From NCBI GenBank assembly GCA_900318815.1, contig ONMA01000002.1:1-64000 (forward strand): a stretch of 64,000 nucleotides of DNA, read 5' to 3'. A program made the position numbers and the translations under genes. This DNA is from an uncultured Prevotellaceae bacterium (lineage in GTDB: Bacteria; Bacteroidota; Bacteroidia; Bacteroidales; Bacteroidaceae). The notes beneath the pieces were generated by a model that did no database searches, was not told the origin of the DNA, and saw only the letters and a list, made by a program, of their open reading frames with translations. This document shows, in pieces, positions 42,419 through 50,406 of this stretch (position 1 is the first letter of the stretch; every line of letters starts with the position of its first letter).

Positions 42419-43174
42419 TTAGCTGCGACGGTCGCCAAAGAGGCGCAACAGATAGAGGAACAGGTTAATGAAGTCGAGATAGAGAGTCAGGGCACCCAAC
42501 AGAGCCATCTTCTGTCCCACCTCGCCCGCATCAGGAGCCATCAGCAGCATCTCCTTAATCTTCTGCGAGTCGTAGGCCGTCAGTCCCACGAAGACCAGCA
42601 CGCCCAAGTAGTTCAGAATCATGGCCAGGCCAGAACTCTGCATGAAGATATTGACCACCGTGGCAATAATAATGCCGATGAGAGCCATAAAGAGAATCTT
42701 GCCCAAGGACGAAAGGTCGGTCTTGGTGAAATAGCCAAAAGCAGCCATAGCAGCAAACGTGCCTGCAGTAATGAAGAACACGCTCGCAATGCTCGATTCC
42801 GAATAAATCAAGCAGATACTGGACAGCGTGGCACCATTGACAACCGAATAGAGTACGAACATCAGTGTGGCCATGGTCAGCGACAGACGGTTGATGGCTG
42901 CCGTGACACCCACCACAAGGGCAAACTCTGCGATAAGCAAGCCCCAGAACACCACTTTGTTAGCAAAGATAAGTCCCATGAGGGCAGGACTCGTAGCCAC
43001 ATAATAAGCCGTAAAACCCGTGATAATCAGTGCGAGTGTCATCCACGTGTAGACTTTACGCATCAGTATCGGAAAAGCCTCCGAGATTTCAAATTCACGC
43101 TCACGAGACCTACTTCCCGACAACCCATAATTGAGGTCGGAAGACGAATAATCTCCAAATTTCTTCAAATCCAT
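42419..43174 (-). CDS. Bax inhibitor-1/YccA family membrane protein
   Basis: The 251-residue protein has seven predicted transmembrane segments (from about residue 45: VYTWMTLALIITGFTAYYVA to ALTLYLDFINLFLYLLRLFG). The motif ALTLYLDFINLF and GLTAYDSQKIKEM are diagnostic of the BI-1/YccA family, whose members are membrane proteins with calcium-leak or protease-modulating roles. Inner membrane. Stand-alone gene with a TACCTTTG -7 box upstream. Confidence 0.94.
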   Translation of the reverse strand: MDLKKFGDYSSSDLNYGLSGSRSREREFEISEAFPILMRKVYTWMTLALIITGFTAYYVATSPALMGLIFANKVVFWGLLIAEFALVVGVTAAINRLSLTMATLMFVLYSVVNGATLSSICLIYSESSIASVFFITAGTFAAMAAFGYFTKTDLSSLGKILFMALIGIIIATVVNIFMQSSGLAMILNYLGVLVFVGLTAYDSQKIKEMLLMAPDAGEVGQKMALLGALTLYLDFINLFLYLLRLFGDRRS

Positions 43175-43223
43175 ATTACAATCTTTATTAATTAAAAGTT
43201 GAACATTCAGATGAATATGGGGG

Positions 43224-43231
43224 CAAAGGTA
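43224..43231 (-). promoter_or_regulatory. -7 box of Bax inhibitor-1 gene
   Basis: Minus-strand TACCTTTG about 50 nt upstream of the start. Confidence 0.5.
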
Positions 43232-43290
43232 CGAAAAAAATAAATAACAGGTGCGTTAAGAGTGAAAAATTAACTACAGTCAATAATTTT

Positions 43291-43548
43291 TCACTTTTCC
43301 TCTTCATCCTTCTTCTTGTCAGCAGACACTTTCTGTTTCTTTTCCTTGCCAAACGTCTCTGACGACAGTTCAGCAAAGAAATCGTGTTCAAGGATAATGG
43401 AAATATTGGTGAGCAGATTGACACTGATGTCACTCCGCCTGAATATATCATAGACATTAGTGCGCTCGCATTTCAACTGTTCTGCAAGCCACATCGCCGT
43501 ATGTCCCTTGCTGAAAAGCACATTCTTTATTCGCTGCCCAATTTTCAT
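43291..43548 (-). CDS. XRE-like HTH protein
   Basis: From the ATG at 43548 (MKIGQRIKNVLFSKGHTAM) it has 85 residues; a GTG three codons upstream is possible. An N-terminal helix-turn-helix (WLAEQLKCERTNVYDIFRRSDISVNLLTNISIILEHDFFAEL) is followed by a highly charged Lys/Glu tail. Such XRE-type regulators without effector domain are common in Bacteroidales. Predicted DNA binding; targets unknown. Alone on its strand. Confidence 0.8.
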   Translation of the reverse strand: MKIGQRIKNVLFSKGHTAMWLAEQLKCERTNVYDIFRRSDISVNLLTNISIILEHDFFAELSSETFGKEKKQKVSADKKKDEEEK

Positions 43549-43679
43549 ATCTCCCACGACTGATTTGTGTGTGCAAAATTACTCAGAATTTTGCACACGC
43601 ACAACCCCGGAAAATGTCACAAACGAACAGGATGGCTTTTCCGACGTACAAAAGGGATAAAAAGGTGAATAAGCGGGTA

Positions 43680-44209
43680 AAAAAAATCAAGTAAATTACG
43701 AGTTACAGGCTTTCACCTGATAGTATTTATCTCGAAAAGGACAACAGGGAGACTGAAGGATGACAGGCTAACAGAGGAAGTAAGCTGGATGCGACTCAAT
43801 TCTCTCGAGAATTGAGCAGTAAGTATGCCATTTTGCATAGGAAAAGATGTGCATTACGCCTCAATTCTCTCGAGAATTTAAGTGCAAACAGGCTTGATTC
43901 CTGTCACCCTTCTGTCACCCTTGTCACCCTTTAAATAGGGTGCAAACGCCCTATTTATCGGCATTCTGTCACCCTGTCACCCTTAAAGAAGAAAATTCCT
44001 ATATATATAACGATTTCTTTTCTATCGGAAACGAATTGCCTTCGCTCGACCTTTGGTCGCTTTGCTCGCAAAGAATTGACCGTAATTTTATCCACAAATT
44101 TTCTTTTTTTGGAAACGAATTGCCTTAATTGGCCTTAATTTTTTCCAAGTGCCGAGCGCGTGATAAAAATTAGATTCAATTAGAATAATTCGTTTCCAGA
44201 AGAAGAAGA
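43680..44209. other. Gene-free repeat-rich region (probable mobile element relic)
   Basis: No gene seen. It contains two copies of the palindrome-like CAATTCTCTCGAGAATT (about 43797-43815 and 43862-43880), a run of TGTCACCCTT units (about 43904-43985) interrupted by the hairpin TAAATAGGGTGC / GCCCTATTTA, and GGAAACGAATTGCC twice (about 44028 and 44110) with an inverse near 44190. TGTCACCC repeats of this sort are, to my knowledge, found beside VirE/primase-type mobile genes in Bacteroidales. Confidence 0.55.
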
Positions 44210-44210
44210 A

Positions 44211-45152
44211 TTACGGGAGATTCCACTCGTAGGTGTCGTAGCAAATGGTACGACCGCCGTAGCCCTCCTTATGGGCAATAAGCCCTTCATTGAGGATGCG
44301 TCCGCCCTCTTCGTTCGACGTTCCGAAATCCAGGTAGCGGCAATGAGTAAAGTCATGGTACATCACCTGTTCGTAGATGGCTTCCATAGCACCCGACTGT
44401 TTGCCCTCGTCGGTGGTTCCGCTATATTGGCCATGAAGCACATGGCCCATGACGTAGAAGGTAATGCCGCCCACAATCTTGTCGCCTAAATAGGCGTTAT
44501 ACTGAACAATCTCATTGGGGAAACGCGACTTCAACAGCTCTATTTCCTCCAGCGTATGTACCGACTGTGCCTGAAACTTGCGCTGGAGGTTATCGTTGAG
44601 TACTGGCCAGAACTCGGCAAGGCTGGCATTGCGCTCCACCCGAATGGCTGCTGCCTGTGCCTGCCGCAAGCGTCGCCGATGGTCTTTCCGCCAGCGCAGG
44701 TGTTCGTCCATGAAGATGACGGTGCCCGACATGCGCTGCTGTAACCGTGCCCCGCACTTCCAGAACATGGCATACAGGTCTTCCTCAGCAGGCAGACGAT
44801 GATAGACCCACGGAATGGCACGATAGAGCACCCGACGGAAGCCCTGCTGACGCAGATAGACGTTCAGCTCCTCAAAGAGCGTGAGCACATCGGCCGTGGT
44901 AACGTCATTGTCCATCAGCAAGCCGCCGTATGTCAGGCCGCGATGCGAACAGAATATCTCGCCCACCTCATGGGCAGGAAGGACGGAATGCAGATGGTTG
45001 CCCACGAAGAAGAGGAGCGAATGGTCATGGAACCTATCTGCATGATAGTCCATGTAGTCACGACGGAAGAGGAACGTGGCATTGCGGGCCTTGGCCACAT
45101 AGCGGTCCCAAAGCGGCTTGTCGGCTGGTGTGTATCGTCTTATCTCAAACAT
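44211..45152 (-). CDS. FemAB/GNAT-like acyltransferase
   Basis: From the ATG at 45152 (MFEIRRYTPADKPLWDRYV) it has 313 residues. It matches the BioF2-like/Acetyltransf_6 group: an N-terminal GNAT-like half, the basic helix RWRKDHRRRLRQA in the middle, and the C-terminal acetyltransferase motif IVGGITFYVMGHVLHGQYSG with RYLDFGTSNE. Members transfer amino acids or acyl groups to peptidoglycan or sugars. It overlaps the 3' end of the FdtA-like gene by about 13 bp, so it probably acts on a nucleotide sugar or surface glycan product of that operon. Confidence 0.82.
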   Translation of the reverse strand: MFEIRRYTPADKPLWDRYVAKARNATFLFRRDYMDYHADRFHDHSLLFFVGNHLHSVLPAHEVGEIFCSHRGLTYGGLLMDNDVTTADVLTLFEELNVYLRQQGFRRVLYRAIPWVYHRLPAEEDLYAMFWKCGARLQQRMSGTVIFMDEHLRWRKDHRRRLRQAQAAAIRVERNASLAEFWPVLNDNLQRKFQAQSVHTLEEIELLKSRFPNEIVQYNAYLGDKIVGGITFYVMGHVLHGQYSGTTDEGKQSGAMEAIYEQVMYHDFTHCRYLDFGTSNEEGGRILNEGLIAHKEGYGGRTICYDTYEWNLP

Positions 45153-45556
45153 CGCACGTCCTCCAAGAACTCGTCGTAGTCGTACCAATAATCGTCCTCG
45201 TCGAAAAGGTCGCTGGCCAGCACCAAGCAGACGGCACCCGAAGAGAAGTCATCGAGCGTGCGCCAGATGCGGGTCTCGACGAGCAGGCCCTGATAGGGAT
45301 GGTTCAGATGGAAAGTCTCGCGGGTGCCGCGTCCGTTGTCGAGCGTCACGTCGAACGAGCCGCTCACGGCGATGATAAACTCGCGGCAATGCTTATGGGC
45401 ATGCCCGCCACGGCTCTCGCCCGAAGGCACGTCGTAGGTCCAGTACACCCGCGACACCTTGAAGGGAATGTTCTTCATCTCCTCGGCCACCGTCAGGTTG
45501 CCCCGTGGGTCAACCAGCTTGGGCAGGTCTATCAGTCTTGCTTCATCTGGATTCAT
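45140..45556 (-). CDS. fdtA: dTDP-4-oxo-6-deoxyglucose 3,4-ketoisomerase-like cupin (FdtA/QdtA/WxcM family)
   Basis: The 138-residue single cupin has the diagnostic DPRGNLTVAE start, ESRGGHAHKHCREFIIAVSG with the metal/catalytic histidines, LDNGRGTRETFHLNHPYQGL and IWRTLDDFSSGAVCLVLAS. Family enzymes isomerise the RmlB product dTDP-4-keto-6-deoxyglucose to a 3-keto sugar, which is then aminated by FdtB/QdtB. rmlB is 3 kb upstream on the same strand, but no aminotransferase is in this region, so the pathway is incomplete here. Confidence 0.88.
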   Translation of the reverse strand: MNPDEARLIDLPKLVDPRGNLTVAEEMKNIPFKVSRVYWTYDVPSGESRGGHAHKHCREFIIAVSGSFDVTLDNGRGTRETFHLNHPYQGLLVETRIWRTLDDFSSGAVCLVLASDLFDEDDYWYDYDEFLEDVRCLR

Positions 45557-45586
45557 ATCAATAGAACGTGTAAAGGGCGGTTTTTA

Positions 45587-46546
45587 TTATCTTTTACGCT
45601 CAATTAGTTGCAAAAACAGGCGGTCGGCACACCAACTGAGCAGCACCACGGCCATGAAGCAGGCCGCAAGCATCAGGGGATAAGGCAGCACGGGGAGGTG
45701 GTGCATCAGCACCTCGAAGGTCATGGGGTGCAGCAGGAACACGGGCATGCTCAGCGACCCAAGCCAGAGCAACGGCCTCTTCCTCAGCAGGCTTGACAGC
45801 GGGCCGTCCTCCTTGGCAAAGACCAGTATCAACGGCATGAGTACCAGCCAGAAGAGCGGTGCATTGCGCCATTTCTCGTCGGCGTAAGGATAAGCCGCCA
45901 AAGCCAGTACTAACAGCAATGCCAACAACGGCTCTGCCCATCGGGGAAAGGACATCCCGGGCCGCCGTTCATAGAAGCGGGCCAGCATCACGCCGAGATA
46001 GAAATCGACAGAGCGTAGCAGCGGATTGACGTACAGGATGCTGTTCACGCGGTCGTAGGGCACCACCCAGTAGACAACACCGCATGCGACGAGCATAATG
46101 ACCAACAATGACCGCGAGGCATGCCGGTAGAGCCACGGAAAGACGGCATAGCAGAAGAGCAGGCACGAGAGGAACCACGACACGCCGTTGCAAGAGAAAT
46201 AGTAGACCCTATCAGGCACCCACGACTGCAACAGCAAAGCATTGAGCAACGCCCGGAGGTCGAACGCCTGCCTACTGAGGACAAGGAACACGGCCAGACA
46301 AAGCAGATGCAGCGGATAGACCTTGAGCAGCCTGCGGCGCAGGAAACGCCAATAACTGAAGGTGCCCTGACGCAACTGCCGTCCGTAGCCCAGCGAAAGG
46401 CCAAAGCCGCTCAACAGGAAAAAGAAGGCAACGCCGCAATCACCCCCGGCATCGAATGCGCCCACCCCCTGATAGGTGAAATGCGACATGAAAATCATCA
46501 TCACAAAGATGAAGCGGAGTGATTGCAGCGTTGCTATCATCAGCAC
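45587..46546 (-). CDS. Acyltransferase 3 family membrane protein
   Basis: The 319-residue protein has about ten transmembrane segments. N-terminal LQSLRFIFVMMIFMSHF with the catalytic His of the acyltransferase-3 family, and GVAFFFLLSGFGLSLGYG, WRFLRRRLLKVYPLHL are typical. Such enzymes O-acetylate surface glycans or lipids. Same strand as the FdtA-like and FemAB-like genes, 30 bp apart, so one operon of surface-sugar modification is likely. The start may be the Met two codons downstream. Confidence 0.9.
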   Translation of the reverse strand: MLMIATLQSLRFIFVMMIFMSHFTYQGVGAFDAGGDCGVAFFFLLSGFGLSLGYGRQLRQGTFSYWRFLRRRLLKVYPLHLLCLAVFLVLSRQAFDLRALLNALLLQSWVPDRVYYFSCNGVSWFLSCLLFCYAVFPWLYRHASRSLLVIMLVACGVVYWVVPYDRVNSILYVNPLLRSVDFYLGVMLARFYERRPGMSFPRWAEPLLALLLVLALAAYPYADEKWRNAPLFWLVLMPLILVFAKEDGPLSSLLRKRPLLWLGSLSMPVFLLHPMTFEVLMHHLPVLPYPLMLAACFMAVVLLSWCADRLFLQLIERKR

Positions 46547-46582
46547 GGATATTCGTACAACTCAGTCGAAAAGCAAAAGAAA

Positions 46583-47788
46583 CTAATGTTTCAAGATGGC
46601 GTAGGGGTCGGTGCCTAAGACGGTCTTCGCCAGCCGCTTGGCCTTGTCGCGCAGAGCCGTCGTGTCGTCGGTCACGTCGCCGTAGCAGAGCACCACACCC
46701 ATGCGGCGGCCCTTGTGGGCCTCGGGCTTGCCGAAGATGCGGATGCGGGTACGGTCTTCCTTCAATGCATCCTCCAGGTTGTAGGGCAGCAGCGAACGGT
46801 CGACGGGCGTGTTGGCCTCAACGGGCGAAAGGATGACCGCCGAGGCACCGGCATGCTCTAAGTGAATACCGGCAATGGGCAGGCCAAGCACGGCACGCAG
46901 ATGTAACTCGAACTCAGAGAGGTTAGTGGTATGACCCAGCGTCACCATGCCCGTGTCGTGCGGACGGGGCGACAGTTCGCTGAAAATGACCTCGCCCTGC
47001 TTGGTCAGGAAGAACTCCACGCCCCAGATACCGGCACCCGTCAAGGCACGAGTCACCTTGTCGGCCATCGCCTGTGCCTGCTTCAGGGCCTCATCGCTGA
47101 TCTTGTACGGCTGCCACGACTCGCGGTAGTCGCCACTCTTCTGCACATGCCCGATGGGCGGGCAGAACAGCGTGGGCCAGCCATGCTGCTGGGTCACGGT
47201 GAGCAGGGTGAACTCGGAGTCGAAGTCGATGAACTCCTCAATGATGACTTCCTTCACGTCGCCACGCGAGCCTTCCATGGCCTCGCGGAAGGCCTGTTCC
47301 AGCTCGCCGTCGTTGTGTACGTAGCTCTGGCCGTGGCCGGAAGACGACATCAAGGGCTTTACCACACAGGGGAAGCCAATCTCGTCGGCAGCCTTCTTAA
47401 ACTCGTCGAAGGTCTTGGCATAGAAATACTTGGCTGTACGTAGTCCGAGTTCCTTTGCAGCCAGGTCGCGAATGGCGCGGCGGTTCATGGTGTAGTTCAC
47501 GGCACGGGCACTCGGCACCACCTGGATGCCCTCTTCCTCAAACTTAAACAACCGCTCGGTGCGGATGGCCTCAATCTCCGGCACGATGATGTCGGGCTGG
47601 TGCTTCTTGACGACGGCCTCGAGGGCATCGCCGTCCAGCATGTTAAACACTTCGCGCTCGTCGGCCACCTGCATAGCCGGTGCATTGTCATAACGGTCGC
47701 AGGCTATCACATACTGTCCTGCACGCATGGCGGCAATCACGAACTCCTTGCCCAGTTCGCCTGAGCCTAATAATAAAATCTTTTTCAT
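46583..47788 (-). CDS. purT: Formate-dependent phosphoribosylglycinamide formyltransferase
   Basis: The 401-residue ATP-grasp enzyme makes formyl-GAR from formate, ATP and GAR in purine synthesis. N-terminal [57 protein letters not shown]-binding [44 protein letters not shown] and [14 protein letters not shown] are all present. It is oriented with the sugar genes but has an unrelated role. Upstream of its start is the six-copy CCTCC repeat array, so its promoter region is built from repeats. Confidence 0.95.
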   Translation of the reverse strand: MKKILLLGSGELGKEFVIAAMRAGQYVIACDRYDNAPAMQVADEREVFNMLDGDALEAVVKKHQPDIIVPEIEAIRTERLFKFEEEGIQVVPSARAVNYTMNRRAIRDLAAKELGLRTAKYFYAKTFDEFKKAADEIGFPCVVKPLMSSSGHGQSYVHNDGELEQAFREAMEGSRGDVKEVIIEEFIDFDSEFTLLTVTQQHGWPTLFCPPIGHVQKSGDYRESWQPYKISDEALKQAQAMADKVTRALTGAGIWGVEFFLTKQGEVIFSELSPRPHDTGMVTLGHTTNLSEFELHLRAVLGLPIAGIHLEHAGASAVILSPVEANTPVDRSLLPYNLEDALKEDRTRIRIFGKPEAHKGRRMGVVLCYGDVTDDTTALRDKAKRLAKTVLGTDPYAILKH

Positions 47789-47793
47789 TTTAA

Positions 47794-48118
47794 AGCCTCC
47801 CCAAGCCCCTCCAAAGGAGGGGATGTTTGGTTACATAATTTATTTATATGGCCCATCCAAGCCCCTCCAAAGGAGGGGATGTTTGGTTACATAATTTATT
47901 TATATAGCCCACCCAAGCCCCTCCAAAGGAGGGGATGTTTGGTTTCATAATTTATTTATATTGGCCTACCCAAGCCCCTCCAAAGGAGGGGATGTTTGGT
48001 TACATAATTTATTTATATGGCCCACCCAAGCCCTCCCAAAGGGAGGGATGTTTGGTTTCATAATTTATTTATATGGCCTACCCAAGCCCTCCCAAAGGGA
48101 GGGATGTTTGGTTACATA
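47794..48118. repeat. Six tandem ~56-bp units of the CCTCC palindromic repeat
   Basis: Six copies with period 56-57 bp (common CCAAG at 47801, 47857, 47913, 47970, 48026, 48082). Each is GCCYACCCAAGCCC plus a hairpin and ATGTTTGGTT(A/T)CATAATTTATTTATAT. In copies 1-4 the hairpin is CCCCTCC-AAA-GGAGGGG; in copies 5-6 it is CCCTCCC-AAA-GGGAGGG, so both sides changed together and the stem is kept. It lies between purT and the DUF559 gene. Confidence 0.95.
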
Positions 48119-48125
48119 ATACTAC

Positions 48126-48515
48126 TTATTCTATTAATGACTTAATGATAATTGACATGACAGATTCTATGTCTGTCTCTACTTGATGATTTGTAAAACG
48201 CAAGATGCGATAGCCTTTTCCCCGTAGATAGTCTGAGCGATATTGGTCTGCCAACTGCTGCGCTGACTCACAATGGTATTCGCCATCCACTTCGACGACA
48301 AGATGATTTTTAAGAGATACGAAATCTGCAATATACATTCCAATGACATGCTGACGACGGAAATGAACTCCAAGTTTGTTTCCCTTTAGTTCTTCCCATA
48401 ACCTCTTTTCAGCCGATGTCATAGCATGCCGATTTTTCACCGCATTGTTTTCTACTGTTGTATATGCCAATGCGTCGGCGGTTTCCCAGCCCATTCTCTT
48501 TGAATCCTCTTCCAT
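48126..48515 (-). CDS. DUF559 endonuclease-domain protein
   Basis: The 129-residue protein has the DUF559 (Vsr/PD-(D/E)XK-like) fold pattern: MTSAEKRLWEELKGNKLGV, HFRRQHVIGMYIADFVSLKNHLVVEVDGEYH and YLRGKGYRILRFTNHQVE, with the acidic catalytic Asp/Glu and Gln-containing motif. DNA nicking or cleaving activity is inference. It is bracketed by inverted copies of the CCTCC repeat: the tandem array downstream and a single copy (48521-48567) that starts only 6 bp from the start codon. It interrupts the purT-rmlB gene order. Codon use is AT-richer than neighbours. It looks like the coding part of a small mobile element. Confidence 0.88.
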   Translation of the reverse strand: MEEDSKRMGWETADALAYTTVENNAVKNRHAMTSAEKRLWEELKGNKLGVHFRRQHVIGMYIADFVSLKNHLVVEVDGEYHCESAQQLADQYRSDYLRGKGYRILRFTNHQVETDIESVMSIIIKSLIE

Positions 48516-48520
48516 CGACC

Positions 48521-48567
48521 ATTATCTATCTAAACACCCCCTCCTTTGGAGGGGCTTGGGGAGGCTC
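48521..48567. repeat. CCTCC palindromic repeat, inverted copy flanking DUF559
   Basis: Read on the minus strand: GAGCCTCCCCAAGCCCCTCC, the stem partner GGAGGGG, TGTTTAGATAGATAAT. It is inverted with respect to the array at 47794-48118 and thereby makes terminal inverted repeats around the DUF559 gene. Confidence 0.9.
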
Positions 48568-48568
48568 T

Positions 48569-49699
48569 TTATCCGTACATTTTCTCGTAGTACTTCTGGT
48601 AGTCGCCCGAGGTGACGTTGTCCAGCCACTCCTGGTTGTCGAGATACCAGCGGACGGTCTTCTCGATGCCTTCCTCGAACTGGAGTGAAGGCTCCCAGCC
48701 AAGTTCGCGCTGCAACTTCGACGAGTCGATGGCGTAGCGCAGGTCGTGGCCAGCACGGTCGGTGACATAGGTAATCAAGTCCATGTCCTCGCCCTCCTTG
48801 CGGCCTAAGAGACGGTCAACGGTGTTGATGAGCACCTTGATGATGTCAATGTTCTTCCATTCGTTGAAGCCGCCAATGTTGTAGGTGTCGGCAATCTTGC
48901 CCTCATGGAAAATCAGGTCGATGGCACGGGCATGATCTACCACATAGAGCCAGTCGCGCACGTTCTCGCCCTTGCCGTAGACGGGCAGCGGCTTGCGGTG
49001 ACGGATGTTATTAATAAATAAAGGTATCAGCTTCTCGGGGAACTGGTAGGGGCCGTAGTTGTTCGAGCAGTTGGTCACCACGACAGGCATGCCGTAGGTG
49101 TCGTGGAAGGCACGCACGAAGTGGTCGCTACTGGCCTTCGAAGCCGAATAAGGTGAGTGGGGATTATACTTTGTGGTCTCGAGGAAGAACTTGTCGCCGT
49201 AGGCCAGATGGTGCTCGGCACTCGATGCGGTCGTGGTGAACGGCGGCTCAATACCTTCGGGATGCGTCAGCTCCAAGGCGCCATATACCTCATCGGTCGA
49301 GATGTGGTAGAAGCGCTTGCCCTCGTACTTCTCGGGCAGGCTCTCCCAATAGAGCTTGGCGGCCTGCAGGAGCGACAGCGTGCCCATGACATTGGTCTTG
49401 GCAAACGTAAACGGATCCTTGATGCTGCGGTCCACATGCGATTCAGCAGCGAGATGAATGATGCCGTCGACCTTCCTGTCCTGCATCAGCTGGTAGAAGG
49501 CTTCGAAGTCGCAGATGTCCATCTTCACGAACTCGTAGTTGGGTTTGTCCTCAATGTCCTTCAGGTTTGCCAGGTTGCCGGCATACGTCAGTTTGTCGAG
49601 GTTGATGATGTGATACTCGGGATATTTGTTCACAAACAGGCGCACCACGTGACTTCCTATGAAGCCTGCGCCACCAGTAATAACGATTGTTCTCTTCAT
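48569..49699 (-). CDS. rmlB: dTDP-glucose 4,6-dehydratase
   Basis: The 376-residue NAD-dependent SDR enzyme converts dTDP-glucose to dTDP-4-keto-6-deoxyglucose for rhamnose and other deoxysugars. N-terminal ITGGAGFIGSHVVRLF (Rossmann), LAAESHVDRSI, HISTDEVYG, the catalytic YSASKASSDHFVRAF (Tyr/Lys) and NCSNNYGPYQFPEKLIPLFI are visible. The length includes the ordinary Bacteroidetes insert. It shares the strand with the FdtA-like gene 3 kb away, which uses its product. The 59-residue membrane protein begins upstream, 13 bp away. Confidence 0.96.
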   Translation of the reverse strand: MKRTIVITGGAGFIGSHVVRLFVNKYPEYHIINLDKLTYAGNLANLKDIEDKPNYEFVKMDICDFEAFYQLMQDRKVDGIIHLAAESHVDRSIKDPFTFAKTNVMGTLSLLQAAKLYWESLPEKYEGKRFYHISTDEVYGALELTHPEGIEPPFTTTASSAEHHLAYGDKFFLETTKYNPHSPYSASKASSDHFVRAFHDTYGMPVVVTNCSNNYGPYQFPEKLIPLFINNIRHRKPLPVYGKGENVRDWLYVVDHARAIDLIFHEGKIADTYNIGGFNEWKNIDIIKVLINTVDRLLGRKEGEDMDLITYVTDRAGHDLRYAIDSSKLQRELGWEPSLQFEEGIEKTVRWYLDNQEWLDNVTSGDYQKYYEKMYG

Positions 49700-49711
49700 A
49701 ACTTCTATGAT

Positions 49712-49891
49712 TTATTCTTTTGATTTCTTATTCTTCAGGAAGATTCCCACCACAAACATGGTAAGAAAGGCAATGCCAAAAGTATTGGCTGCCGACTGCC
49801 ACGACTCTTCAAGCCCCAGCAGGTAACTGACCAGCGTGCAGAGGGCTGCCACCACGGTACAAAGAGCCAGTTCTATGAGATAATCCTTCAT
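49712..49891 (-). CDS. Small membrane protein (59 aa)
   Basis: The gene begins MKDYLIELALCTVVAALCTL and has a second hydrophobic segment (TFGIAFLTMFVVGIFL) before a basic KNKKSKE end: two transmembrane helices are likely. Its ATG overlaps the stop of the phosphodiesterase gene (ATGA), and rmlB follows 13 bp downstream, so it is part of the same operon. No family recognised. Confidence 0.72.
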   Translation of the reverse strand: MKDYLIELALCTVVAALCTLVSYLLGLEESWQSAANTFGIAFLTMFVVGIFLKNKKSKE

Positions 49892-50391
49892 TCTTTGCGC
49901 GGGTCTGAGAGGGTGATTACTTCCAGGTCTTTAAACGTAGCGCCATCGATGACGAGTCGCATCAGCGTGCGCTCCTTATGCCACCCCTGCAGTCCTGCGG
50001 CACCGGGGTTCAGGTGCAGCAGGTTCAGCGTGCGGTCATACTTCACCTTTAATATATGGGAGTGGCCTGCAACGAAGAGCTGGGGCGGATTGGCAAAGAG
50101 CGTGGAGCGCACCGACGCATCGTAGTTGCCGGGATAGCCGCCAATATGCTTGATAAGCACGTCGACGTCCTCGCACTTGAAGCGGTTCAGCTCGCGGTAC
50201 ATCAGGCGCAGGTCGCCGCCGTCGCAGTTGCCGCAGACGGCACGCAGCGGGCGGAACTCGGCCAGCCGCTCGGCCACCTCCACCGAACCGATGTCGCCTG
50301 CGTGCCATATCTCGTCGCAAGGCTCAAAGTAATGCAGATATTTCGGATCCCAGTAGGAATGCGTGTCGCTGATAATGCCTATTTTCTTCAT
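49888..50391 (-). CDS. YfcE/MJ0936-type metallophosphoesterase
   Basis: The 167-residue protein has all motifs of the calcineurin-like YfcE/MJ0936 family: ISDTHSYWDP (Asp/His metal ligands), HAGDIGSVE, VCGNCDGGDLR, GGYPGNYDA, VAGHSHILK and LNPGAAG. Members are small cytoplasmic phosphodiesterases with Mn or Ni; natural substrates are mostly unknown. It is coupled to the 59-residue membrane protein and separated by 15 bp from the upstream kinase-like gene. Confidence 0.92.
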   Translation of the reverse strand: MKKIGIISDTHSYWDPKYLHYFEPCDEIWHAGDIGSVEVAERLAEFRPLRAVCGNCDGGDLRLMYRELNRFKCEDVDVLIKHIGGYPGNYDASVRSTLFANPPQLFVAGHSHILKVKYDRTLNLLHLNPGAAGLQGWHKERTLMRLVIDGATFKDLEVITLSDPRKE

Positions 50392-50406
50392 GTCATGTGC
50401 GGAATA

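Noticed and set aside
47794..48118. Possible CRISPR array
   Set aside because: Six units of 56 bp without unique spacers; the entire unit is repeated and there are no cas genes.
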